A DNA stretch of 64,000 nucleotides from Galbula dea (lineage: Eukaryota > Chordata > Aves > Piciformes > Galbulidae). The stretch's first letter is position 1; each line of letters begins with the position of its first letter. Made by a program: the position numbers and the translations under genes. A model generated the notes under the pieces. It was not told the DNA's origin and did no database searches. It was given only the letters and a program-made list of their open reading frames with translations. Below are positions 35,417 through 47,400 of the stretch, piece by piece. Where the stretch lies: contig VWZX01001949.1 in the NCBI GenBank assembly GCA_013399015.1, positions 4,030,001-4,094,000 on the forward strand, written 5' to 3'.

Positions 35417-38400
35417 GTACTGGTGGCGGCTCGGTTCTGGTCCCCTCCCCTAGCTGCGCCACAAGAGGGCGCCGCGGTGCGGTCGTGAGCCGCCAGAGCC
35501 GGGAGGGTGCGTGGCGGTAAGATGGACGGCGGCGAGGGGGTGTCGTGTTCTGCGGGCCGCTGGGGGAGCGGGAAGAGCCTGCTGGTAGCTCCGCGCCTTG
35601 GTGTTGCTGAGGTGGCAGGGAATGCCGGCGGAAGGGCTCGGCGGCTTTCCGTGGAGTCTGCTGTGGACCAAAAACTGGTCTCCCTCGACTCCGGCGAGGT
35701 CCCAAGGTGCCAGGCCCTCCCTACGGCTACGGAATAGGGTGGAAAGGCGAGGAAAAGGTGAAAACGGTCGCTGCCCCACGGCCTGGGCGATGTGCCTTCG
35801 GGGAGCATCGCTGAGTGTCTCCTGGGGTACCCTGGAGGTCTCCTGGGGTACCCTGGAGGTCTCCTGGGGTACCCTGGAGGTCTCCTGGGGTACCCTGGAG
35901 GTGTGGTGTAGTCCCTCCTTCCTCCCAAAACAACCCTTCCTCGGGCTTCCTGTCTCTCGGTCTGGAGGAGGATCGTGTGTCTGAAGCCGTAAGTCTTCCC
36001 CAGACCATGAGTAATGTACCTTCCGTGCTGCTTGACTAATCAGGCTGCAAAACATCAATAAAAGCCCCAAGATGGTGAAGCACCCCGCAGCGGCATCGTG
36101 TGAGCAGGGAGCGTGTGCAGCCGTGTGGGTATACCGGTCTCTGGCCAGATTGCTCCAATCAAAACCAAACCTTCCTTGCAAAGCTGCAGCTTGTTTTCAG
36201 CTGTGTGAAGTCAAGTTTGGGTTTGCTGAGGCCAGGTCGAGGGCTGGATCAGGAATGTCCATAACAAAGGGTCTTGGAGCAAATAGGGATTCATTGTGAG
36301 CCCTTGCTGAGATGTTATTGTGCAAGTAGATTTATGTAGCAGGTCTCTATCTCTTGCCCTTTTATGCAAGCTGTAAATAAAATCAAGTTTAGAATCCAAA
36401 GCTGTTTGGTTTGCAAGTAGGTAGAAAAAGTTTGGCTGGTAATAGGTCACTGTGTTGCAAATGCTGAGTTTGGAATGGGTTTATACATCCTTTTCCCATT
36501 TAAAAAGTGACATTGTAACATACTGCCACCAGACTGAAGTCCTTGCAGTGCCGGGTCCTGGTGCCCAACTGTTCAGACCGTGAAGATGCTTTAGAGAAGT
36601 GTGGAAACCTGGCAGTACGTGAACAGGGAAATAATCTGCCTCCCACACTGGAAATCATCCACTGCTGTTGTTATGAAGGTTTCAGATTACAGTCAGTAGG
36701 AAGTCAACAGTCAAGGGTGTGCTGTTGACATGTAAGACTTAAAGCAGATCTGTCTTGTGCTCTTGGGCTTGGATTCTGCCACTGCATGGGGCATGTTAAC
36801 CTGGTATGTTACCGATTTTGTGCAATCCTGATAAAATGAGTCTGGACATCTCAAAACCACTTCTTCCATACTGCCGTGCTCTGTTCTCGGGTCTTGGTCT
36901 TCCCAGCAGAAAGCAGTGTGGGTAGAGGAGATGTTCTCCTCTCAAGTTTAGGTTCTGGGCCAGCTCAAACTGGTAGAGGTCTTGTTTCCCAAGCTGTTGC
37001 AGCTTCATTATTGTTCACCTGCATTGCTGCTGCTGTTCTCCTTCTATAACGTTGTGGTGGAGCCTGCAGGAGTAGTGCCTTCCCTGCAGCTGTGATGCCC
37101 TTTGAGGGGGAATGTGTAAACATGAGGTCTGCAGAGGAAGCAGCCTAGCTGTGTAAGGGTCCTTGTGGCTGTTACAGAGAGCTTGCCCAGCCCTGCAAAC
37201 AGTAGCATGTTTCAGTGCCTGACAGGGCTCCGGGGGTGTCCCAGCCACAGCAGCTGAGAGGTGCAGCAAGATGCCTGAAACCTTTCTTTGAATATAAACC
37301 TGCAGATAGCCATCCCTTGGGAGCTTCTAGAGCAGTGGAGGTAGCTCTATTTTCTTCTCTTGGATGCATTACTTGACTTCTCCCCAGCACCTTCGAGGCA
37401 CCCTCACATCTCTGGGCAGTATGCTGTATGCAGAGTGCCGCAGCCAAGAGCTCCTGGTGGGTGCTGCCTTCTCCTGCCACCCCTAGGGATATGCACAGCA
37501 GTGCTGTGGCTGCCCAGGGTCTTAACAGTTTTACATTGCTGCTTAGATTTTGCTGATTTGCAGATCTGCTGAATGTGGAGATGTTGATGCACAGCCTCTT
37601 TATATATGGTCTTTTATTGCCCTTAAAATAAGTGGTTATAGCTCCCTTCACTAATAATATAGTTTCCTCAAGCAAAAGCTGAAGATGGGCGGTCTTGGAC
37701 AAGAGACCCTAGCTGTTAGTTTGTGCAGTCCCTACTATATGGGGTTTGGAAACCACCAGCCAAGTCTGAACCTCAGCTGAGCTTTTTCTGTAAGCTTGGA
37801 AGAATATTTTGTAGGAATTGTTTTGTTAATAACTTAAGTACATACTTATGTTCTCAGGTATCTAAATGTCCTCCTGTAGAGTACTGACTGGCTCTGAGGA
37901 ATCTGCCACCTACAGTAGGAAGATACGGTGTTACTTAAAGATAGAAACAGGTTAAAGGAAAAAGAATACTGCCTAGCACTAACTATGTGACCTGTATTAC
38001 CTACTCCTGTCTGTTATGGGTATCTTAGCTAGCACAGAAATGAGGCACCAGAGGCTAATTTAAAAATAGCATTACTGAATGCAAAAATTACATGCAGACT
38101 TCTCAAGAGTAGCCTGCAAGGAGGCAGCTTTGGAGCTCATAATAAACTATTTTCTGTCCTTACAGGGAACTGTTCAGGAGATGCAGAAATAAACAGAATC
38201 TTTGCTTTGTGTCATTCACAGCTTTTGTAAAAAGGATGATCACAACAAAGAGAATATCTTCAACAGCCTGAACTATGATGTTGCTGCCAAGAAGAGAAAA
38301 AAAGACCTGCTGAATAACAAAGCCAAGATTCAATGTAAGATGTCTCTTTGGTCTTTTTTAAAAACTGCAAGTTGCTGCAGAGAATGGAAAATGCTTCATA

Positions 38401-41400
38401 TCTATGGGTTTTACACAGTGCATGAGGAGTCTTCCAGAGTGTCTTGAAGGGCTTTGTGGCCATGTTTGACCCAAGTAGTGAACTTGGATACAGTTTAATG
38501 TTAAGATTTATGCTCCTGTTAGTAATCCCTGCTCTGAAGAGTTGTGCTTATTGTGTTCAAATTTTTGTCATTTGTTTGTCAGAAGGAGTGTAATTTTTTC
38601 CTAGGGTACATTCAAATGAACCCGTTCCAGTTTTTTCCCCACTGTAGACTTGTGCACAACAGGCTAAATTTATTCTTCCTTCTATATGCATGTGGAGCAC
38701 TGATCTACATTACTGGAGGCTACAAGCCTGAATGTGAGCTTTGATCCTATTTCTGCTTGGAGTGCATGAAAAATAAAGTTAAGATTTCAGCTTGCTGAAA
38801 ACAATGGCAGATTGGAAATCTTTCTGTATGCACAACAAGCAGCTGAGGTCTCGGGTGGTGCATTGGGGGAGGACCCTGGGGACCCTGCAGGGACAGCAAG
38901 GTCTGTGTTGATCTGATTGCAAGATAGGTACTGGAGTTAGATGCGAAGGCTGCAAATGTAAACATACACAGAGGAAATGAGTTATAATTCCCACACTACT
39001 ATTAGCTCACTGTGCATCCCCCAGCATTTTGGAAACTGGTGCCAGAAGTTGGCCCCTCAGTGCATTTGATTGTCTGAACAAATAAATGTTACCATGACAG
39101 ATTTTGGCTGGATTCTGCTGTGACCTACTATTTAAAAGGGCCTGATACAGGATCTGCATGCCTGTAACTGAGACTGGGTTTGTCCTTGAGCTCATAGTCC
39201 CAGGCAGTAGTATATCACTGCACTCTTTGGTGGAAAAAGACTCCAGGAGAACAATAGGGAAGGAGTCTAGCAGGTTGTGGAGAAGAATGTTTTTCACACT
39301 AGCTGTTGAATTGCCACTGTGTAATGGAAGTAGGGTCAAAAGCCTGTGTGAGAATGGGATGGGAGAAGGATCAAGCAGCCTGGCTGCTTACAGTAAGGGC
39401 TCTTCTGCAAACCAAGTTAGCATGTGATAGGTACAGGGAAACTATTTTGGGGAGTGGATGGGAGAACTCCCATTTCTGAGGAAAGGGAGGGGCAATTAAA
39501 AATAGGAAAACTTTGGTCCCAAATAGGTTTCTTTTTTTGCAAGTTGGTTGCAAGCACAAGCATGCTTCTCTGAGCCTGACCTCACTGCTAAAAGCTCTCT
39601 CCCACATGCCTGGTGTCTCATGACATTTTTGCTCAACTTCAGATTTGACATTCAGTCCCAAGCTTGTAACCAAGGTAATGAATAGTTAATAAAATCAATA
39701 ACAACAAAGCCTGGATGTCAGCCACACTTATTGTCTGGTACTAAAGAAGAGGAGATGCTATGGTACGTCTGTGGCTGGCAGATTAAACATTTACAGTCTT
39801 GAACAGTGTTACTGGAACAAGCCCTTTTTAAGGCTCAGGACTACAGTCTCCAGTGAAGTCATATAGAAACAAAATAGCTCTGCAAGTTGCTAGTTTTGGT
39901 TTTAAGTATGGTGGCGTAAACACAAAATCTTCATTTGCACTAAAATGACAATGAGTATTATGATGAGAACAGAGATCAAGCCTTTTGCAAGGTGGAAGAT
40001 GAACTGAGCAAAATGTACTTTTGTCCAAACAGATTTTCACCAGGAGAAGTGGATCTATGTTCACAAGGGGAGCACCAAAGAGGTGAGTGCTTGCATAGGG
40101 TCTTTGCCCCCTTTTCTACTGGTGGGCTTTTTTTCCAAGCAGTGGAAGGTCCAGTGCTGATGTAAATCAGCAGAAGCTCTTAAGAGATAAGTGGGAGATC
40201 TGGCTTATAGTTGGAATTTCAGTAATAATTTGAAGTCCCAGTCAGGGAGCCAGAGCTTGCTGTACAAGGCTTTGTACATGTGTTTAAAATATGACTTGTT
40301 TGCTTCTCTCAGTTAAAAAAACACAACCATTTGCAGACTGAGCCATAATACTGTTCTTGGCTCTCACCCAGGATAGCTCTAACATGGAAAATAATTGGAA
40401 TTCATCACAAGGGCTTGTGCTCGTGAAGTGGCCGTGTGAGACTGTTCTGAACTTGCAGTCTATACTGAACCCCAGGAATGTGTGGCTCATTCTCACCAGT
40501 AAATTCACGGGTCACGAGCAGAGCTTGGGTCACTCTTGAGAAACTACCAGAGTCCACATTGGGCTGTGCCCACTCTTGATGTCACTAAGTGCAACTCTGT
40601 GGGATACAGGCCTGCCTTCCCTGGCCATGAGCTGATCCCATGGTTTGTATCTGTTAGCTTGCTAAATTGAGTTGCGCTAGGTCACGTCTTAGTGGTGCTG
40701 TCTGGACTTGTGTCTGCCAAAACATGACCCAGACTGTTGGGTTTTTTCTTCTCAGCGCCATGGTTACTGCACCTTGGGAGAAGCCTTCAACCGACTTGAC
40801 TTCTCCAGTGCTATCCTGGACTCCAGAAGATTCAACTATGTTGTGAGGGTGAGTGAAAGGCCAGGGTTTGTTTTGCTGTCATGGTGGTGGAGTGTCTGAA
40901 ATGAGCACTGGTTGGGTGATGGGAAGCAGTGGCAAAGAGGTCTAAGCATGCAAATGGGGTTGTTATTTGCTGCATTAAGTAATTTATGGAAGTTGTGCAG
41001 ATAGATGCCCAAAACCACCTCTCCAGTCTTAAAATGGAGAGGGAGTTGTGGTAATGTGGACAATGGACTGTTCTTAGCCTAGCATTCATGCTTTTCATCA
41101 GAAATTCACTTCTGAAACCCAAAAAACTAGCTTCTAATTCCTGAGTTCTCAGTTCTGCTTCTAAATGTGATTTCTGTAGCCCCAAAAGGAGCATGGACTC
41201 TCTGCAAAGGCCATAGAGCAAAGGGGACATCTTTTCACAGGAGGCTCCAGCTCTGAGGGCTGTGGAGCTTTGACTGCTTTGAAGTGATAACTGAAGAAAC
41301 CCTGGGGAGCTGAGTGCTTTGGGAATGAGAGGATGGGCTGAACCTCTTGGAGGCACTAATTTTAACTTTATCTTTTAAAGATTATGGTTTCTCTTAATCC

Positions 41401-44400
41401 TGTGTGACTGGCAGCAGTTTCAGTGGGTGAAGCATTTGGTTAGTCCTCTTGCCATCAGTTGGTAGGAGGGAGTCATCAACCCCAGGTTGCCCATGCTCTA
41501 GCTTTCCATAACAGATCAGGGCTTCTCTTGGTTCTGGGTAGCCAAGGAGGGTGGTAGTGGTTGGGGGAGCTAACTGTCCTGAGGGCTAGAGATGCTTTTA
41601 TGTTTATGGACATCTTGAATTTCAGAATGCTTATCAAGGTTTGGTATTCAGTAAGCTTTAAAAAAAATCTGTTATTAACTTGAAGCTGTTTATAAACAGC
41701 TCCTTTTCACATTTCATCAGCAGTTGATCACTGGTAAGGCACCAGCTGTTCAGGTTTTAGTTTCTGGAGCAGGCAGTATTGGTATTGCTTTCCCTTTGCC
41801 GAGTCAAATGTCACGAAAAGTGTCTAAGGAAGAAATGATCTGAGCAAGTTCACCTTGGTTTGTTCTCCTGTTGTCTAGGTGACAAGGAGCCTGTGAAAAC
41901 CTCTGTCATCCTGGAAAGGTTACAGGCATGAGGGGGGTTATTGCCCACCTGCTGTGTAGGAAGGGCACTGGCAATCACTTGGATGTCCCACTGCAAGGGT
42001 GGTGGCAGGGATTGGAGATGCTGGGGGAGGCAAAGTGGGATACAAGTCCATGAAAACTCAGGCTGTGCTAGCTCTGGTCCTGGGACATTTTGTTTTCCTT
42101 GTACAGAGAAAGTGATCACTATCACTTGAAGTACTCAGTGTTTTCTACTATATAGACTCACAGACATGTCATCTTTATGGGAATTATTGTGGCAGGAACA
42201 GTTTATGCCAAGGCTATAACCCTTTAGCCAAATATAAAAGAAATATAGAATAAAACCTGAATTTGGTGCTCCAGAGATCCCTTTGGCAGGCTATCTTCTG
42301 ACAACAAAGAATTCCAAAGATCTCCAAGTGTGGCCTTGGGTCACTCTGTGCCACGTGTTGTGCTTTTGCTGCTCAGCCCAATGTGATGGGTGCCTCACAT
42401 GGGACTGAAATGATTGAGCAGGAGTCTCACTAAATTTTTTGAAGAGCAAACTCAAATCTCAGTGAAGTTGGTATGGTCAGGCTGACCTTCTTCCCCCTCT
42501 TTCCCATGAGGACTTCATAAAAGCATCCCAAATTTGCTGTCTTAAATAGTGGTGTTCTGTGGGGAAGTCAGCATGTGTCTGTTTTCACAAATGGCCTCCT
42601 GAGCTTTTAAAAGTAGCTTTCTCCCCAGTAGTTATAAAGATACAGCACTACTGAGAAGTATGAAACTTTCTAATTGAGACTGATTTGTGGTTTGGCAAAG
42701 ATGATATTAAACCTGGTACCATGGATCAAATATAAAACTGACTTCTTAAAATGAAAGGTTTGTATCAGCCAAGTCTCCAGTGGATAGTAGCTCATAAAAA
42801 TGCATTATGTGCCAGACTTACTTGTGAAAAGCTCTGCCTAGATGTGGATCTTGTTTATGGTCCCTTGCAAATCACCGGCCTCCTAGAGCACACAGATGAG
42901 CAATCTGTCACATGGAAGATGCCTTGAGCCTTGGCAGGCAAAACATTTTTCCCTTCCCTCCCTCTCCTTGTTCTCTGTAGTTCCACCCCTTGCTTGGAGT
43001 ATCTGATTAATGTCACAAATGCTTTCCAAGGAGAGAAGTTTAGAGTTGGAGACTGGGGGAGAATGGGCATGTCTGTAGGGGAAGAAGGGAGAGAAACAGC
43101 TGCAGGCTTGGGATTCTGCTGGCTACAGCCAAACTTGCCCTGTAGAGAAAATAAGCTACATCACTGCTGACAGCAAAATGGTTTTTCAGGCTGAATATCA
43201 GCTTGCTCAAAGCATTCCTTTCTGAATTTCTCTTAAATGGTACAGTGCTTCAGAGCTGATTTTCTTGTATAGAAGTGTTAGCTGCTTAAGGTATATCCAA
43301 ACAAAGTTCTTCAGGTTCCTAATGGTGCACTGATAATGGGCACCTCCTTCAAGTGGGGGGGAGATGTGAGCTGCAAGAAGCTTGGCAGGTGTTTATGGGC
43401 AAGTACCATCAGTTGTAGCCAGTGAGTTCATGTAACTGAAACAGAAGACATTTTCCTCCAGCATCAATCTTGTCTTGACAGACTGCTGATAGAGTGCTGG
43501 AAGTGCTAAGTATAGGTATTGATGCTATGACTTGGTCCTTGCTGATCTTTTAAACTACAGCATTTGCCTAAATGTTACAGGACAATGGACCCTTTTTAGA
43601 AGAGCTAGTGTGTGATTGACCCAGAGGATCCAAACTCTTGTTAGAATCAAAATCATTTAGGTTGGAAAAGAACTTTAAGATTATTAAGTTCAACTGTTAA
43701 CCTAGTGCTGCCATGTCCACCACTAAACCATGTCACTTTGTGCCATGTCTGCATGTCTTTTAAATACCTTTTGGGATGGAGACTCCACTTCTTTGAGCAG
43801 CCTGGTCCAATGCTTGACAACCCTTCTGGTGATGAAAATTTTGCTGGAGCATGTGCAAAGCAGAGCAACAAAGCTGGTGAAGGGTCTAAAGCACAAGTCC
43901 TGTGATGAGTGGCTGAGGGAACTGGGGTTGTTTAGTCTGGATAAAAAGAGGCTCTTGAAGCAGGCCTGGTTTCTCTGGTCTTGGAGATTTAATAAAGACT
44001 GTGTTCTGTAAGCATAAGTATTATGAGCAGAGGCAAAAGTGCCTGTAGCCCAGAAGTTGTTGGTTCTCCCTTAGGAACACTGCTCAGATGACAGTGAGGT
44101 TTTGCAGGCTGCTTCCTTTGGTAACATTCATCATGTAGTGTTTGTATTGTGACATCTCAAGGGAAGGTGCTGTTTCTGATCATAAAAGCTAATGTCAGGT
44201 TAAGCTGCATAGGCACAGCTCCTCTGGAATAACATGATCTAGATAGTGTGCAGCCTGATAAAGTAGTGTCTCAAATTTTTCTTAAGTTTTTATAGTAGTT
44301 AGCTCCAGGAGTCCTGGCTTTGTGTTCTGCTGAAAGAATCAGTTCGAAGGTGTTTCATGGAGGTCTGTCAGCATCTGCACTGTAAATCATAACTCTCCTT

Positions 44401-47400
44401 GTTCTTGTTTTAACTCCTAGCTGAAAACCAATGTGACATTTTAGCCACAGAAAGTGAAGGGCTGTGAGAACAGAGCAGTAGGAGTTTTTCATTGTAATAC
44501 TTTTATCTAAGAAGTTCAGATGTGAGGAGTCACATCCCCGACTAGGAGGGGCTTATGGGTCCCCACAGGGTACTGTCCAACTTCCTTATAGCTGTTTTGG
44601 GGCATTCAAAGGGGGATTTACACTTACGTAGTTTGAGACTTGTTCTTTTAACCATTACAAAGCATTTCCCTTTTTGAGGCAAGGCTATACTCTCCTGCTA
44701 AGTGCAGCAGGCCTGCTGATGATTTTTTGAGCTCTGTTGCAAGCCCTTCACTGTTTGGGGTATGTACTGCTTGCACATCACTGGGTTGAACTGACACTGG
44801 CAGAAGTGCCATTGCTTCAGTAGGTCTAAGCAATGTTGCACACAATAGTCATGGGTGCAGAACAGCATGTTCTCATGGTCCTGAAACAGGGGCCCTTGTT
44901 CCCTGCCACATGGCACTGTTTGGTGTTTTTTACCTTGTTACAGGATGAGGACCCGCTCTGCTTCTGGAGCCAAGTGGCTCATTGCACCAACAGCTTCAGA
45001 CCTACTGCTAGTGGGGTTTGATCAGGAGCCTTATCTCAGTTGTGGGGAATTGAGCAGGTTATTGCCCTGCTGTGGAGGATGCTGCCTACTGGTGGCTTTG
45101 CAGAGGCTCTGGAATAGCCCACTGCATTTCTTGTCTTTTCTCTGTGGCAGGCCTCTGAGAGCAAGCAAGATGGCTGGAAGGATTTTTCTGAGGAAGCTAC
45201 TCAGTTACCTTTTTTAACTTCTGAGGTGTTGAAAGAGTGAATTGGGATCTAATGCTCTGTTTTCTGGAGGTGTTTCAGATTTCCTAGCTATAGTTAAAAT
45301 CAGCTGGAATGCAATTGCTTAGTGTTTTTGAAAAGCATGCCTTTTAAAAATCACTCTTAACCTTTCCTTGTGCATTCTCTCCTACCATCTGTCCCTCTCA
45401 GTTGAGCGTGGGCTGGGCCTAATGCAACTGCGTCATACACACACTTGCGGTTCTCCAGGCTTTTCACCCTACTCAGCATTAATCTGAATTCACCAGTCTG
45501 CTTTCAGGCTGTATTATGCAAGTGACAACATTGATTTCTTTTTTTATAAAGCTGTAGACCTCAGTTTGGCAGTCCATCAACTCAGACAATACTCTGCTGG
45601 GTCTGTGTCAACACTAAAAGACCCTCAGTGCACTGGAGCATTTGGGGTATGGATGAACTGTATTTACCTGGGGTTTTTGTATTATATAAGGAGGAGAATA
45701 AAGTATGTTGCGGGGGTCAGCCAGTCACTTCAGCCAGCAGCCCTTGGGAGTGGAGTAGTCCTCGAAGTATTCACAACATAGTTTTCATATGGAATTTCAT
45801 CCTGTGTTATTGCTGCAGGGGAAGGGAGGTAACACATGATATCCGAGCTGGTTCACTGAAGGTAAATTGAACCTTGATAAACACAGACAAGGCAAAGTTG
45901 AATCTGCTCCTTTGACTCAATTAATTTGGTACTAATTTAGCATTCTTCAATGAACGGAGATTTTTGTCAGCGTTCCCCTTAAAGAATGGCTCTGGTGTTT
46001 AGCTCTTGCAGTATTGCACTACATGATACTTATCACTGGGTGCATTTTGGCATTTTCAGTAATGAGCACAATATTGCTAACACCCAGCCTGAAGGAAGCT
46101 GCCTCTGTGCCAGTTCCAGAACAGTGCAATCTGGAGACAGCAGTTGTTTATGCATAGAAGAGCTAGCTGATCCGGGTGCATGTGTGGCTAATGTACAGAT
46201 GGAGTCTGGCAAGTTGGTCACTATAGTCAGAGGTCTGAAGGCTAAATAGTTTAGTGTAAGCAGAGTATTAGAGGCTGCTTTGGGACACAGATTTATTTTT
46301 TTACTTCCAGTATTTCAAAAAATGAAGAAAGACCTTGTATAAAGCTTCTTAAACATCTTGCAAACTGTCTTGTTTATAAGAATGTCTAGTTATTATGGTC
46401 TCAGTTTAGGTAATATAGCGAGATCTGCTGACTGTGCACAAAATATTGCCCAACTCTCTTGTCTCTTGTTTCCCCAAAATGAGGCAAGAAAGTAGGCGGC
46501 CTGCCCTTCACAGGAGTTAGCACAGGTCTTTTTTTCATCTTGTTTTCTTTTGGTCATGTGAGGTGCAGGATATTTATAGAATGTAAGCTCAAAGCCATCT
46601 GATGATGGTATTTGCCTGGAAATTGAATGAAAGATTAGTTGCTCTAGGCGACTTCACTGCTCTTAACTGGCAGTCAGATGTGAGTGCTCCAGAAGAGCAG
46701 AGCAGGCAAGTGACTGCAGTAATACCTCTCCCTGAGTTTCCTGCTTCATGGCATGCTGCAGGTGACTTTGGATACATTCCTGTCATTCTTAAAGTGGAGT
46801 AAACAGTTTGGCTCATGACTTAGGAAGTCTTGTCAAAAGCTGTCTTAGTTACTTGACACAAGTAGCTGTAAGTTCTCTGGACTCTCTGTGGTGCCAGCAA
46901 CAGGATACTGTAGCTGCAGATGATAAAGGATTATTAGGCTAGTCATGTGGTAATGTGTTGATTGATTTGTAGCATAAAAGGTTTTTCCTTTCCTGTCTAA
47001 ATTAGAAGAGAAGGCTATGTACATCTGAAACAAATGGACTGACACGTGGACAGTGTGTATTTATATAATGCTGGGGGAAGGGAGGAAGGCTTGGAAGATC
47101 ACAGGCCACATGTTCTGCAGAGCATGATCCATAGGAAACTTCCACAGCTGTTCTTGTGGTTGTAGAGAGCTGGAGAAGAGAGGGCATCTTCCTTGTGGGA
47201 AATGCTGCTTTTAGCAACTGCAGCCCAAATTCAGTATTCAGTTTGTACACAAATCAGGAGGTTACTGATGGGAAGCAAATCCTCATCAAAAGTATAAGTG
47301 AGATTTTTTTTATTAGTGGAGGTTACAGTAAACAGGACAAATGGAAAGATAGTTTGGTGTTGCAGCTGCAAGAGCTGAACAGGGGAGGAAACCATAGGGG

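Larger units (their letters stand above)
34985..35720. promoter_or_regulatory. FBXO32: CpG island covering FBXO32 promoter, exon 1 and start of intron 1
   Basis: An abrupt change from AT-rich DNA to dense CpG at about 34985, continuing through exon 1 into the first 300 bp of intron 1. It contains three consecutive CCCGCCCC GC boxes (34991-35020) and GGGGCGGGGC at 35041-35050, which are Sp1/KLF-type sites. Borders were estimated by eye. Confidence 0.85.

Noticed and set aside
34875..35705. 276-codon minus-strand open frame across the FBXO32 promoter and exon 1
   Set aside because: It lies in a CpG island where stop codons are rare, crosses the N and the 31-bp duplication, is Arg/Pro/Ala-rich and has no domain. 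The opposite strand holds the well-supported FBXO32 exon 1.
35450..36181. 243-codon minus-strand open frame with repeated RVPQETS-like units in FBXO32 intron 1
   Set aside because: The protein repeat only mirrors the 21-bp DNA repeat, which is a multiple of three and therefore stays open in several frames on both strands. No promoter, splice or domain support.
37172..37702. 176-codon minus-strand open frame in FBXO32 intron 1
   Set aside because: No recognisable domain, no conserved neighbours and no splice-site support.
43730..44011. 93-codon plus-strand open frame
   Set aside because: It runs through the joined CR1 fragments and is transposon-derived.
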